The position numbers and the translations under genes are program-made. DNA of 64,000 nt from Mycolicibacterium vinylchloridicum. Lineage in GTDB: Bacteria; Actinomycetota; Actinomycetes; Mycobacteriales; Mycobacteriaceae. The stretch is taken from NCBI RefSeq assembly GCF_013404075.1, contig NZ_JACBJQ010000023.1, positions 1 to 64,000 of the forward strand. The letters are read 5' to 3'. The notes under the pieces are model-generated. The model was not told where the DNA came from. It made no database searches and worked only from the letters and a program-made list of their open reading frames with translations. Below are positions 16,074-25,219 of this stretch, in pieces (position 1 is the stretch's first letter; every line of letters begins with the position of its first letter).

Positions 16074-17275
16074 GGCGGTGGCTCCGAGGATCCGGGCCCC
16101 GGCGGCGGGCCCGGCGGCGGAGCGACGACGACCTGGCCGGGATCGGTGGGGCTGGGCAGCACCGGCACCTGCGGAACGCCGGGACCGGATCCGACCACCC
16201 GCTGCTGCAACCGCCACAGCGTGTACTTGAATGTGCCGACCATCTGGGCCCAGTCGTAACGCTTGGGGCCGTGCAATCCAGGGTCGCCGAGGAAGCCGGC
16301 ATCGGGCATCGACCCGAGTACCAGCCGGTCGATGCTGGCCCGCACCGAAAACGAGTTGCTGGCGGTCGCTTTGATGAGCGGCGGCATCAGCCGGTTCAGT
16401 GACCGCAGGTCGGCGTCGGGGGCCAGCACCAGATCGTTCCACGAGCGGGCGATGGTGTTGGCGTCGGCGATCACGCTGCGACCGCTGGTGTCGGTGCCCG
16501 CGATCGACGGGAACTTCTCCAGCTGCGTGCTGGTGTCACCGGCCTGTTGGACGACGTCGGCGACCGCGTCGGCGTTGGCGGCCAGCGTGTCGGTGGCCGG
16601 GCCCGCCGCGACCATCACCTCCGAGAGCGCCTGGTTCTTGGCGTCGAGTTCCTCGGCCAATCGCGAGGTTTCGGTCAACGCGTCGGAGATCTGGCCGGAG
16701 CGCGCCGTCAGCTTCGACAGGGTGCTGTTGGTCTTGGCGATGATGTCTCCGAAGGCCTGGCCCTGGTCTCCGGTCGCCTTGCCCATACCGTTGATGATGT
16801 TGGTGAAGTTGCGTACCGCGCCGCCGTTGACCATCACCGCCGCCGAGCTGAGCACCGACTCCACGGTGGCCGCCGCCGTGGTGTTGTCCAGGCCGATGGT
16901 GTCGCCGTCCTTCAACAACGGTGTCGCCGGCGATGCGTCCGGCGGCGGCTTGAGCGCGATGAACACATCGCCCAAGGGTGTGGCGGAACGCAATTCGGCT
17001 GTGCTGCCCTGCGGCAGCCGCACCCCGTCCATCACCCGGATCGTCGTGACCGCGGTGTAGTTGCGCGCCACCATGGTTTCCATCTGGCCTACATCGGCGC
17101 CGGCGAGCTTCACCTTCGCGTGGGCGGGCAGGTTCAACGCGTTGGAGAACACCGCGGTGAGCCGGTACCCGCCGCTGCCGACGGTCGGCGCGGGCAATGG
17201 CAGGCTGGACAACCCGTTGGACGAGCACGCCGTGGCCCCGACCGCGACGCACAGAACAGCCACCAAGCGTTTCAT
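16070..17275 (-). CDS. mceE: MceE family lipoprotein
   Basis: The protein has 401 residues. The N-terminus MKRLVAVLCVAVGATAC ends in a lipobox-like A-T-A-C (Cys17), as expected because the E subunit of Mce systems is the lipoprotein. The Mce domain is at about 37-120 (AKVKLAGADVGQMETMVARN), followed by a coiled helical region and a Pro/Gly-rich tail. It overlaps mceD upstream and mceF downstream by 4 bases each. Confidence 0.92.
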   Translation of the reverse strand: MKRLVAVLCVAVGATACSSNGLSSLPLPAPTVGSGGYRLTAVFSNALNLPAHAKVKLAGADVGQMETMVARNYTAVTTIRVMDGVRLPQGSTAELRSATPLGDVFIALKPPPDASPATPLLKDGDTIGLDNTTAAATVESVLSSAAVMVNGGAVRNFTNIINGMGKATGDQGQAFGDIIAKTNSTLSKLTARSGQISDALTETSRLAEELDAKNQALSEVMVAAGPATDTLAANADAVADVVQQAGDTSTQLEKFPSIAGTDTSGRSVIADANTIARSWNDLVLAPDADLRSLNRLMPPLIKATASNSFSVRASIDRLVLGSMPDAGFLGDPGLHGPKRYDWAQMVGTFKYTLWRLQQRVVGSGPGVPQVPVLPSPTDPGQVVVAPPPGPPPGPGSSEPPP

Positions 17276-18387
17276 TTCTGCCCCATCGCAGCCATACCGT
17301 CGAGCACGTAGGTCAGCCCGAAGTCCGGTCCAAAGTCCTGCAATGTGCCTGTGCTACATCCGAGTTGGCGCAAGCCCATCAGGTTGCAGATCTCCTTGGT
17401 GTACTGACTGTCGAACAACACCCGGTCGGTGAGCACCCGGGCCCGGGCCGCGCCGTTGTTCTGGTCGACGACGTTGTACATGTTGTCCAGCGTCAGCGGC
17501 GCGACGTCGATGAACTCCTTGAGATCACGCTGACGTTCGACGAGCGTGTTGGCCGTCGTGTGGGCGTTGTTCACCACGGCTTTGATGTTGTCGCGGTTCT
17601 TCTCCAGGAAATCGCCGACCTGCGCGAGCAGGGTGTTCATCGTCTTGCCGGTGGTGCCGCTGCCGAAGTCCTCGTCGTAGACGATCTGGCTCAGCTGGCG
17701 CACCGTGGTACCGAAATCGCGCAGTGTCGCGTCGTTGTCGGCGGCGGCCTGCAACAGCGAGCTCAGGTTACGCACGATCGTGGTCAGCTGATCGCGGGTC
17801 TGTGCGCCCCCGTCGGCGGACAGCCGCAACGCATTCGACAGCTGGCCCAGCGCGTCCTTGATCTTCTGCCCGTTGCCGTCGGCGATCGCCGCACCCGAAT
17901 TGACGACGTCGGCCACCGGGCCGTTGCCGGTGCCGTCACCCTTCAACGACACCGAGATCTTGTCCAGCACCCCGAGCACCCGGGCGAACTCGACGGGCGT
18001 CTTGGTCCGCGGCAGGCCGATGGTGTCGTGATCCTTCAGCGTCGGGCCGCCGCGGTAGGGCGGGGTGAGCTCGATCTGCCGGTCGGTCAGAATCGACGTC
18101 GAGATCGTCACCGCCTGCGCATCGGCCGGAATCAACACGTCGCGGTCGACGGTGAATTGGACTTCGACGTAGCCGCTCTTCGGCGTGATCGTGGTGACCT
18201 TGCCGACCGGCATCCCCAGCACCGCCACCGTGTTGTCGACATAAAGCCCGGCAGCACTGTCGAATTGGGCGGTCAGGGTGATGTGGTCGGTCGTCGACTT
18301 GAAGTACACCCACGCCACGGTGACCACTGACGCCACCACCACCGCGATGACGGTCAGGGCAGCCAGCAGCCTGGCCCGCGCGCTCAC
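17272..18387 (-). CDS. mceD: MceD family protein
   Basis: The protein has 371 residues from a GTG at 18387 that overlaps the mceC stop (GTGA). One N-terminal membrane helix (LLAALTVIAVVVASVVTVAW) is followed by the Mce domain at about 35-115 (NTVAVLGMPVGKVTTITPKS) and the helical domain. In-frame sequence upstream of the GTG is out of register with the operon layout and was excluded. Confidence 0.92.
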   Translation of the reverse strand: MSARARLLAALTVIAVVVASVVTVAWVYFKSTTDHITLTAQFDSAAGLYVDNTVAVLGMPVGKVTTITPKSGYVEVQFTVDRDVLIPADAQAVTISTSILTDRQIELTPPYRGGPTLKDHDTIGLPRTKTPVEFARVLGVLDKISVSLKGDGTGNGPVADVVNSGAAIADGNGQKIKDALGQLSNALRLSADGGAQTRDQLTTIVRNLSSLLQAAADNDATLRDFGTTVRQLSQIVYDEDFGSGTTGKTMNTLLAQVGDFLEKNRDNIKAVVNNAHTTANTLVERQRDLKEFIDVAPLTLDNMYNVVDQNNGAARARVLTDRVLFDSQYTKEICNLMGLRQLGCSTGTLQDFGPDFGLTYVLDGMAAMGQK

Positions 18388-19403
18388 TTGCAGTCCTTGT
18401 AGTACGAGATCATGCCGAACTGCTTGGCCCGCCCGCTGATCGCGCACATCCACGAGTCGACGACGATACCGTTGGGCGTGTTGAAGTCGACGGCGTTGCC
18501 GGTACCGCTGGCGTTGGCGAAACCGCGCAGGGCCACCGGGCCGGCCTGCAGGGTGCTGCGCAGCAGATCGTCGTGCTGGGCCAGCAGATCGGAGAGCCGA
18601 CGCAGATTGGTGATCGTCTGGTCCAGCTCGCCACGGTTGGCCACCACGGTGGTGCTCATCGTGTTGACCAGATTGGTGAGCGCCGCGATCATCGCGTGGA
18701 AGGTGGCGCTGCGCTCGACGAACCTGCCGATCAGCTCCTGGCCCTGATTGATCATCGCGGCGATGTTGGCGTGCTGACGCTCCAGGGTGCTGCTGATCAT
18801 GTCGGTGCTTTTCAACAAGGCGCCCAGCTGGTCTCGCCGATCAGCGATGACCGTGGACAGGGTCTGGATGTTCTGCATGGCCTGCGGCACCACCGCGGGC
18901 AGGCCCTGCATCTGAGTGCCGAGGATGCCCAGCGACTTCGCGAACGCGTCGGTGTCCACCTGCTCGTAGGTGGTCGTCACGTCGGCCAGCGCGGCCTGCA
19001 GGTCGTAGGGCACCTCGGTGTGCGACAGATCGAAGGTGTTGTCGGGCAGGCTCCCACCGTCTTCGGGCTCCAACGCGAGATAGCGGGAGCCCAGGATGGT
19101 GGCGACCTTGATCACCGCCCGCGAGTCCTTGCCGAGCGAGACGTCGTTGCGCACTTCGAGGCCGGCTTCCACGTGGTCGCCGGCCAGCTTCATGCTGGTG
19201 ACCTTGCCCACCTGGATGCCGCCGATGGTGACCGGGTTGCCCGCCTGCAGGGCCGCGGCCTGAAGGAACAACGCCGTGTAGTGCCGGTGACCGACGTTGG
19301 CGGCGTTGGCAATCAGCATCGCCCCGACGATGACGCTGACCACGGCCACGGCGATCAGACCCAGCCAGGTCTTGTTGTAACTCTCCAGCCGCCGCCTAGC
19401 CAT
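18384..19403 (-). CDS. mceC: MceC family protein
   Basis: The protein has 339 residues. It has an N-terminal helix (LGLIAVAVVSVIVGAMLIAN), then the Mce domain (GNPVTIGGIQVGKVTSMKLA, about 55-130) and a helical domain. It is 8 bases overlapped with mceB, and its stop overlaps the mceD start. It lacks the long Pro-rich tail seen in some C subunits. Confidence 0.92.
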   Translation of the reverse strand: MARRRLESYNKTWLGLIAVAVVSVIVGAMLIANAANVGHRHYTALFLQAAALQAGNPVTIGGIQVGKVTSMKLAGDHVEAGLEVRNDVSLGKDSRAVIKVATILGSRYLALEPEDGGSLPDNTFDLSHTEVPYDLQAALADVTTTYEQVDTDAFAKSLGILGTQMQGLPAVVPQAMQNIQTLSTVIADRRDQLGALLKSTDMISSTLERQHANIAAMINQGQELIGRFVERSATFHAMIAALTNLVNTMSTTVVANRGELDQTITNLRRLSDLLAQHDDLLRSTLQAGPVALRGFANASGTGNAVDFNTPNGIVVDSWMCAISGRAKQFGMISYYKDCK

Positions 19404-20451
19404 TGGCCATGTTCCTGCATCGCGGGGTGTACATCGCTTTGTTCCCCGGTGTCGCGTGGTCGACGATGATCGGTGTCACGTCGTTCAATCCGGGGAAGAA
19501 ACCGGTGCCGTTCAGACCGCACGCGTACGCGTTGGCGAAGGCGCCTTCGTTGGTGATCCGGGCCAGTCCCTTGAGCAGCAGCGGCAGGTTGGCGCCGGTG
19601 AACGCCAGCTGCGGTTCGATATCGACGAGATGTCCGGTGAAACCGGGCTGGCGAGTGACCATGTCGTTCAACTGCGGGTTCACCGAGTCGGAGATCGTCG
19701 ACAGCTGGCGGATCACCCGGGCCAGCGAGCCCGTCGCATCGACCAGCTCGGGACGCCGCGCATTGAAGTCCGACACCACCTTGCTGGTCTGCGACAGCAC
19801 CTGGTCGAGACTCTTGTTCTGCGCCGAGAGGCTGCCCGTCACGGTGTTCAGCTGCGTGATGACGTCGCCCAGCACCTGATCGCGGCCCGCGAATGTGTCG
19901 GTGAGGGTGGAGGTTTGGCTGACCAGCCGCAGGATCGACGCGTCGTCACCCTGCAATGACTGGATGACGCCCTTGGTGAGGTTGTCGGCGTCGCGGGGAT
20001 TGAGCACGCTGAACAGCGGTTCGTAGCCGTTGAGCAGCGTGCCGACGTCGAACGACGGGTCCGTGCGGTCGACCGGAATCGTGGTGTGCGGCGCGAGCGG
20101 AGCCGGGTCGCCGGTCTTGCCCAGGCTCAGTCCGAGGTAGCGCTGGCCGACGATGTTCTGGTAGGTCACCGAGGCCACGGTGTTGCCGAACAGGCGCTGA
20201 TCGTTCTGGACCACGAACGACACCTTCGCCAATTTGCCTGCCAGTTCGATCTTTTCGACCCGGCCAACCCGCACCCCGGCCATCCGGACGTCGTCACCCT
20301 CGCGCAGTCCGTAGACGTCGGTGAACATCGCGGCATAGGGGGTGGTGGGCCCGGCCACGTCGCGGCGCAGCGTGACATAGACCAGCCAGGTCAGCGTCAC
20401 GGCCACGACCATGAACAGGGATAGCCCGATCAGCGGGGCACGAAATCTCAT
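19396..20451 (-). CDS. mceB: MceB family protein
   Basis: The protein has 351 residues. An N-terminal membrane helix (LIGLSLFMVVAVTLTWLVYV) is followed by the Mce domain (GDDVRMAGVRVGRVEKIELA) and the helical domain with the NVFQ-type linker region. Its ATG shares one base with the mceA stop (TGATG), so translation is coupled. Confidence 0.92.
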   Translation of the reverse strand: MRFRAPLIGLSLFMVVAVTLTWLVYVTLRRDVAGPTTPYAAMFTDVYGLREGDDVRMAGVRVGRVEKIELAGKLAKVSFVVQNDQRLFGNTVASVTYQNIVGQRYLGLSLGKTGDPAPLAPHTTIPVDRTDPSFDVGTLLNGYEPLFSVLNPRDADNLTKGVIQSLQGDDASILRLVSQTSTLTDTFAGRDQVLGDVITQLNTVTGSLSAQNKSLDQVLSQTSKVVSDFNARRPELVDATGSLARVIRQLSTISDSVNPQLNDMVTRQPGFTGHLVDIEPQLAFTGANLPLLLKGLARITNEGAFANAYACGLNGTGFFPGLNDVTPIIVDHATPGNKAMYTPRCRNMANG

Positions 20452-21830
20452 CAGGATCCTCCGGGCGCGGCCTCGGCGGGCAGCGGTGGCGGGAGTGCCG
20501 GCGGGGCCGGCGGCGGCGCGGCATCATCGGGATTGGCGGCAAGCGGCACCGGCGGAAAGGGCGGTGCCCACCACGGCGTCGGCGGATTCGGGTCCGTCAG
20601 GTTCGGGTTCGGGTTCACCAGCGGCGGTCCCACGGCGACCAGGTTGCCGTCGGGACCCACGACGGTGCCCGGTGTCGGGGCAAGATCCTTGGGTGGCTGG
20701 TAGTTCTGCGGCAGCAGCATCTCGGGAAGGTCGGGCCGCACCACGATTTCCGGTGCGGTGTAGCAGCTGTTACCCAAAAGCTGGCCGTAGCGGGGGCAGT
20801 CGGCCCGGGTGTAGTCGTAGCTCGGTGTCAGCGACAGATTGACCCGCATGTTGCCGGTGTCCAATTCGGGCATCCACACCTCGTCGAAGAACTTGCGGGA
20901 CAACACGTTCAGTTTCGTGAACGCCGGAACGAACTTGCCCGCATTCATCGCGAGGCTGCCCAGCACCGGCGTCAGGTCGTGGGTGATCCCGGTCAACTGG
21001 TCGATGTGATTGCCGACGGCAGTATGCGTGGTGCCCAGCGTGTGCGCGCCACCGGTGACCAAAGTGGTCAGCGCCGAACGCTTTTCGGCGAGCACCTGCA
21101 TCGGCTGCACCGCCTGGTGCAGCGCGTCGACCAGATCTGGTGCGGTGGCGGCCAATCCGTGGGTGGCGTCGATCAGCGCGGATACCGTCGACGGCCCGTC
21201 GTCGGTGCTGACGATCGAGTTCAGCTGGTCGAGCAGCCGGTTGAGCTGGGCACCGCCGGTGAGCAGCTTGCCGCGGCGGTTCTCGGTGGCGGCGTTGACC
21301 GCGGCCAGGATTCCCACGCTGCGGTCTTCGCGGCCGCGCCCGGTGGCGGCCAGCACGTCGCGCAGCTTGCTGATCGTGGTCTGGAACAACACCGTCGGCA
21401 GCGCGGTGTCCTCGGGGATGTGGTCGCCCGCGCGGATCGGCGGGCCCGCGCCGTCGGAGACCAGTTGCACCGAGGACACCGCGAACACGTTGGAGGGCAC
21501 CACCCGTGCGGTGACCGACGCCGGGATGGAGCCGGCGTATTCGGGGTGCAAGTCGATGTGGACGTAGTTGGGATGGCCGTTGGCGGCGGGGATCACGTCG
21601 TCGACCGAACCGACCAGCACGCCGTGATACTTCACGTCGGACTTCTGCGGCAGCCCGTCGCCGACGTTGAGCAGGTCGGCGACCACCCGGACGTAGTTGG
21701 TGAGCCTGCCGTTGGACTTGAGCAACAGCAGCGTGGTGACCAGCGCGGCCACCAGCAGCACCGCCAGCCCGCAGAACAGCAGCTGGCGCTCGGTGGGGCC
21801 GCGCCCGTCGGTGTCAAAGGGATTCGCCAT
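20451..21830 (-). CDS. mceA: MceA family protein
   Basis: The protein has 459 residues. A cytosolic N-terminus and one membrane helix (LLFCGLAVLLVAALVTTLLLL) lead to the Mce domain at about 45-130 (KSDVKYHGVLVGSVDDVIPA). A long helical domain and a Pro-rich C-terminal tail (from about residue 390) follow. It starts immediately after the YrbEB stop. The paralogue group (mce1, 4, 5, 7 and so on) cannot be assigned by eye. Confidence 0.92.
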   Translation of the reverse strand: MANPFDTDGRGPTERQLLFCGLAVLLVAALVTTLLLLKSNGRLTNYVRVVADLLNVGDGLPQKSDVKYHGVLVGSVDDVIPAANGHPNYVHIDLHPEYAGSIPASVTARVVPSNVFAVSSVQLVSDGAGPPIRAGDHIPEDTALPTVLFQTTISKLRDVLAATGRGREDRSVGILAAVNAATENRRGKLLTGGAQLNRLLDQLNSIVSTDDGPSTVSALIDATHGLAATAPDLVDALHQAVQPMQVLAEKRSALTTLVTGGAHTLGTTHTAVGNHIDQLTGITHDLTPVLGSLAMNAGKFVPAFTKLNVLSRKFFDEVWMPELDTGNMRVNLSLTPSYDYTRADCPRYGQLLGNSCYTAPEIVVRPDLPEMLLPQNYQPPKDLAPTPGTVVGPDGNLVAVGPPLVNPNPNLTDPNPPTPWWAPPFPPVPLAANPDDAAPPPAPPALPPPLPAEAAPGGS

Positions 21831-22685
21831 CTACCCGCCGAACCTCGCGCCCGCGTCGACACTCCACAGCGCCATCGTCATCAGCATGTTCACGACGATC
21901 GTCACCGTGATGGCCGCGCGCATGGCGTGCCCGGCGGCGATGCCGACACCCTCGGGACCGCCGCTGGCGTAGAAGCCGTAGTAGCACTGGATCGTCGAGG
22001 CGATCCACACGAAGATGACCGCCTTCAGCAGCGAGTACAGCACGTCGGTGCCCGACAGCATCAGCGTGAAGTAGTGCAGGTACGCACCGTTCGATCCGCC
22101 GCTGATGACCTCGACCACGAGCTGGGTGGTCAGGTAGCTCACCGCCAAACACAGGACGTAGAGCGGGATCACGGCGACGACCGAGGCCATCAGCCGGGTG
22201 GTGACCAGGTACGGGATGGGCCGGATCGCCAGCGAGTCGAGCGCGTCGATCTCCTCGGCGATCCGCATGGAGCCCAGTTGCGCGGTGAACCGGCAGCCGC
22301 CCTGCGTCGCGAACGCCAGCGATGCCGCGATCGGCGCGAGCTCGCGGGTGTTCACCAACGAGGAGATGATGCCGGTGGCCGGCCCCAGACCGAGCAGGTT
22401 CAAGAAGTTGTAGCCCTCGATGCCGACGATCGCGCCGACGGTGATGCCCAGGACCAGGGCGACACCCGCGGTGCCGCCGCCGACCACCAGCGAGCCATTG
22501 CCCCAGGCGATGTCGGAGAGCAGCCGGGCGAATTCAGTGCGGTAGTGGCGCAACACAATCGGCACCGCGGCCACCGCGCGGATGAAGAACACCAGCATGT
22601 GGCCGAGCCGGACGACCGGCATGATCAGCCGCCGCGAGAGCCGGGCCCACGGGATACGGAACGGGCTGTACGTCGACGCGGTCAC
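21831..22685 (-). CDS. yrbEB: YrbEB / MlaE-type permease
   Basis: The protein has 284 residues and is an MlaE/YrbE integral membrane permease. It has an N-terminal amphipathic helix, five membrane helices, and the conserved EEIDALDSLAIRPIPYLVTTR loop that contacts the ATPase (MceG/Mkl, not encoded here). The GTG at 22685 lies one base after the YrbEA stop. With YrbEA it forms the inner-membrane core of the Mce importer. Confidence 0.93.
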   Translation of the reverse strand: MTASTYSPFRIPWARLSRRLIMPVVRLGHMLVFFIRAVAAVPIVLRHYRTEFARLLSDIAWGNGSLVVGGGTAGVALVLGITVGAIVGIEGYNFLNLLGLGPATGIISSLVNTRELAPIAASLAFATQGGCRFTAQLGSMRIAEEIDALDSLAIRPIPYLVTTRLMASVVAVIPLYVLCLAVSYLTTQLVVEVISGGSNGAYLHYFTLMLSGTDVLYSLLKAVIFVWIASTIQCYYGFYASGGPEGVGIAAGHAMRAAITVTIVVNMLMTMALWSVDAGARFGG

Positions 22686-22686
22686 G

Positions 22687-23559
22687 TCACAGCCCCACTC
22701 GCGGGAACAGCATGTTGTACAGCTGGCTGATGGCGACGTTGACGATCATCAGAATCAGGATCGATTCGACGACAGCGGCGTTCACCGAGTTGGCCACACC
22801 GGTCGGGCCGCCCTGGGTGGACAGGCCTTTCTGTGCCGACACGATCGCGACGATCGCGCCGAACACCACGGCCTTCAGCAGGGCCAGCACCATGTCGCCC
22901 GGGGTGGTGAACGAGGCGAAGGTGGCGACGAAGCTGCCGGGGGCGCCGTTCTGGAAGTACACGTTGAACAGGTAGCTGGCGAGGAAGCCGACGAAGCACA
23001 CCACTCCGGTCAGCGCGACGCCGATCATGATCGCCGCGGCGAACCGGGGGACGACGAGGCGACGGATCACCGAGACCCCCATGACCTCCATGGCATCGAT
23101 CTCTTCGCGCATGGTGCGCGAACCCAGGTCGGCGGTGATGGCCGAGCCGACGGCCGCGGCCATCAGGATCGCCGCGACCAGGGAGGCGGCCTGCCTGATC
23201 ACGGCCAGGCCGCTGGCCGCACCGGCCAGCGAGGTGGCACCGACTTGGCCCGCGAGCAGGGCGAACTGTATCGACAGCGTCACGCCGACCGGCAGCGCCA
23301 CCAGCACTGTCGGCACCACCGCGGTGCCGGCCATGAAGGCGCCCTGACGGACGAATTCCTGCAGCGGGAAGCGGCCGGTGACGAGGTCCAGGAACAAGTA
23401 CTGCAGAGTTCTCACACCGAGAACGAACTGGTCGCCGACGGTTGCCAGCGACGCCAGTGGGTGTCGCTTCACATAACCGACAGTCCAGTTCTCGATGACT
23501 TCCGCACCGCCGGGCGAGTCGGCAGCCACCGGAGACGGTTCGCGGTCAGCGATCGTCAC
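22687..23559 (-). CDS. yrbEA: YrbEA / MlaE-type permease
   Basis: The protein has 290 residues from a GTG at 23559. It has the MlaE fold with several membrane helices and the coupling loop MREEIDAMEVMGVSVIRRLV. It is the first gene of the ten-gene mce operon. The 246-base gap upstream separates it from a desaturase gene on the same strand. No adjacent FadD or GntR-type Mce regulator is present, unlike the mce1 locus. Confidence 0.93.
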   Translation of the reverse strand: MTIADREPSPVAADSPGGAEVIENWTVGYVKRHPLASLATVGDQFVLGVRTLQYLFLDLVTGRFPLQEFVRQGAFMAGTAVVPTVLVALPVGVTLSIQFALLAGQVGATSLAGAASGLAVIRQAASLVAAILMAAAVGSAITADLGSRTMREEIDAMEVMGVSVIRRLVVPRFAAAIMIGVALTGVVCFVGFLASYLFNVYFQNGAPGSFVATFASFTTPGDMVLALLKAVVFGAIVAIVSAQKGLSTQGGPTGVANSVNAAVVESILILMIVNVAISQLYNMLFPRVGL

Positions 23560-23774
23560 GGTTGCGCTCTGTCATCTGTGTCCCGCGCTGTCATCTTTGA
23601 TCCAAATAGGCTGAACCCTATGTACTTTGGCGAGCAGCAGAGACGACGCTGGCGATGGAGCTTGCGCTAGCCCACCGTCGCGTTGAGTCCGAAGCTCGCG
23701 ATGCCGACGTCCCCCTACCTGTCGTCACCGTAGGGCTCGTTTGCTCGCAGCGTCAAGAAATTGAAGAATATTCA

Positions 23775-23809
23775 TTAACATAATCGCGCCTATGGTGCGC
23801 AGATGTTAA
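23775..23809. promoter_or_regulatory. Imperfect palindrome upstream of the mce operon
   Basis: TTAACAT and ATGTTAA flank a GCGC...GCGC core, giving a 35-base dyad that overlaps the desaturase stop codon and lies about 220 bases before yrbEA. It may be a terminator stem for the desaturase or an operator for mce. No clear U tract follows. Confidence 0.35.
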
Positions 23810-25038
23810 CGAAGGATCCGGCCGTGACCCCTCGCATTGGCGTCATGAGCCGCCTCGGACGCCGGGCTCGCCACGCCATCGGGGAACGCCAGCCGCACGA
23901 TCGTCCGCTGGGTCTGGAGGAACTGGCTCAGCAGCGGTCCCGTGGTGTACGGCAGCCCGTAGGTCTCGCACAGCGCTCGCACCCGCGGGGCGATGTCTGC
24001 GTAGCGGTTGCTCGGAAGATCGGGGAACAGGTGATGCTCGATCTGGTAGCACAGGTTTCCGCTCAGAAACGCCAGCACGCGCCCGGCCCGGAAATTGGCG
24101 CTGCCAAGCATCTGGCGCAGATACCACTCGCCCTTGCTTTCTCCCTTGACGGCATCGAGCGTGAAGGTCGCGACGCCGTCGGGAAAATGCCCACAGAAGA
24201 TCACCATGTAAGCCCAGAGGTTGCGCACAACGTTGGCCGCGACATTCGCCGTCAACGCCCGCCGCCAGCGAGATCCGTTGAGGGCCGGGATGAGAACGTA
24301 GTCCTTGAGGACCTGGCGTTTGATCTTGGCCTTCAGTGCCCGCGTTTGGCCGTCGCGTTCCTCGGTGTCGGTCGCGCGTTCATGGTCGGAATGCAAACCG
24401 TGCAGGGCGATGCCCCACTCGAAGATGACGGCCAGCAGTGCGTTGCGGAACGGCTGCGCCAGGTTGCGGGGTCGCCACGGGACGTCGCGGGTGACCCGCA
24501 TGATGCCGAAGCCGAGGTCGTCGTCGAGGTCCACAACGTTGGCGAACATATGATGTCGGTAGTTGTGCGAGTACCGCCATTGGGACGTGAGCCCGGCCAT
24601 GTCCCATTCCCAACTCGACGAGTGGATCTCCGGATCGTTCATCCAATCCCATTGGCCGTGAACGACATTGTGGCTGATTTCCATGTTCTCGATGCTCTTG
24701 GCCACCGCCAGCGCCCCCACGCCCAGCGCCCAGGCGCCCCGCGACCGGCTGCCGAAGATCAGCAGGCGGGCGCCGGCATCCAAGGCCCGCTGGAACTTGA
24801 TGGTTCGGCGAATGTAGGCGGCGTCGCGCGCACCACGGGAATTCTCGACCTCGGTGCGGATTGCATCGAGCGCGGCAGCGAGTGCGTCGACGTCGTGCTG
24901 GCTCAGATGCGCATAGTCGGCGACGTCTGTGATGGCGATGGGGAGTCCTCGAGGAAGCGACCGTTGCGCGGTTGAGCGACAACGGCGTTGGGAGGATGTG
25001 CCCGACCGTGAGCGGGTGCTCGCGGAGCCGCTGAACAC
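23806..25038 (-). CDS. desA3: DesA3-like acyl-CoA (stearoyl) desaturase
   Basis: As drawn from a GTG the protein has 410 residues. It carries the three histidine boxes of membrane acyl desaturases: HNVVHGQ, HNYRHHMF and QIEHHLFP. The N-terminal segment ITDVADYAHLSQHDVDALAA matches the known start of mycobacterial DesA3 (Rv3229c type). That enzyme makes oleate from stearoyl-CoA with an oxidoreductase partner, and none is adjacent here. The homologous first residues follow codons CTC-CCC-ATC, so no ATG/GTG/TTG exists at the expected position. The next start is the GTG at 25038, which adds 33 low-quality residues. The true start is uncertain. Confidence 0.8.
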   Translation of the reverse strand: MFSGSASTRSRSGTSSQRRCRSTAQRSLPRGLPIAITDVADYAHLSQHDVDALAAALDAIRTEVENSRGARDAAYIRRTIKFQRALDAGARLLIFGSRSRGAWALGVGALAVAKSIENMEISHNVVHGQWDWMNDPEIHSSSWEWDMAGLTSQWRYSHNYRHHMFANVVDLDDDLGFGIMRVTRDVPWRPRNLAQPFRNALLAVIFEWGIALHGLHSDHERATDTEERDGQTRALKAKIKRQVLKDYVLIPALNGSRWRRALTANVAANVVRNLWAYMVIFCGHFPDGVATFTLDAVKGESKGEWYLRQMLGSANFRAGRVLAFLSGNLCYQIEHHLFPDLPSNRYADIAPRVRALCETYGLPYTTGPLLSQFLQTQRTIVRLAFPDGVASPASEAAHDANARGHGRILR

Positions 25039-25219
25039 CGACGCCGCTTCGGGCCGGCTGCAGGTGCCAGCAAGTCGAGCCTACCCGTCTGCCGCAGGTG
25101 CGGCAGTGCCAGCGGGCTTGGGCAAACCCGAGCACGACTGGTCCAACTAGGGAAGGGTGGAGGGATGGCTGCGGAACTGTTGCGCGCCGCACCAGCCTTG
25201 CACCCCTGGTCCGGTTAGT

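Noticed and set aside
20979..22730. Long open frame on the plus strand, about 580 codons
   Set aside because: It runs antisense to yrbEB and mceA, is rich in His, Arg, Gln and Gly as expected for the reverse of GC-rich code, and has no recognisable domain.
25089..25106. CTGCCGCA-gg-TGCGGCAG dyad between desaturase and GAF-ANTAR genes
   Set aside because: It is perfect, but very GC-rich with a 2-base loop. Such dyads arise often by chance here, and there is no U tract or promoter context to give it a role.
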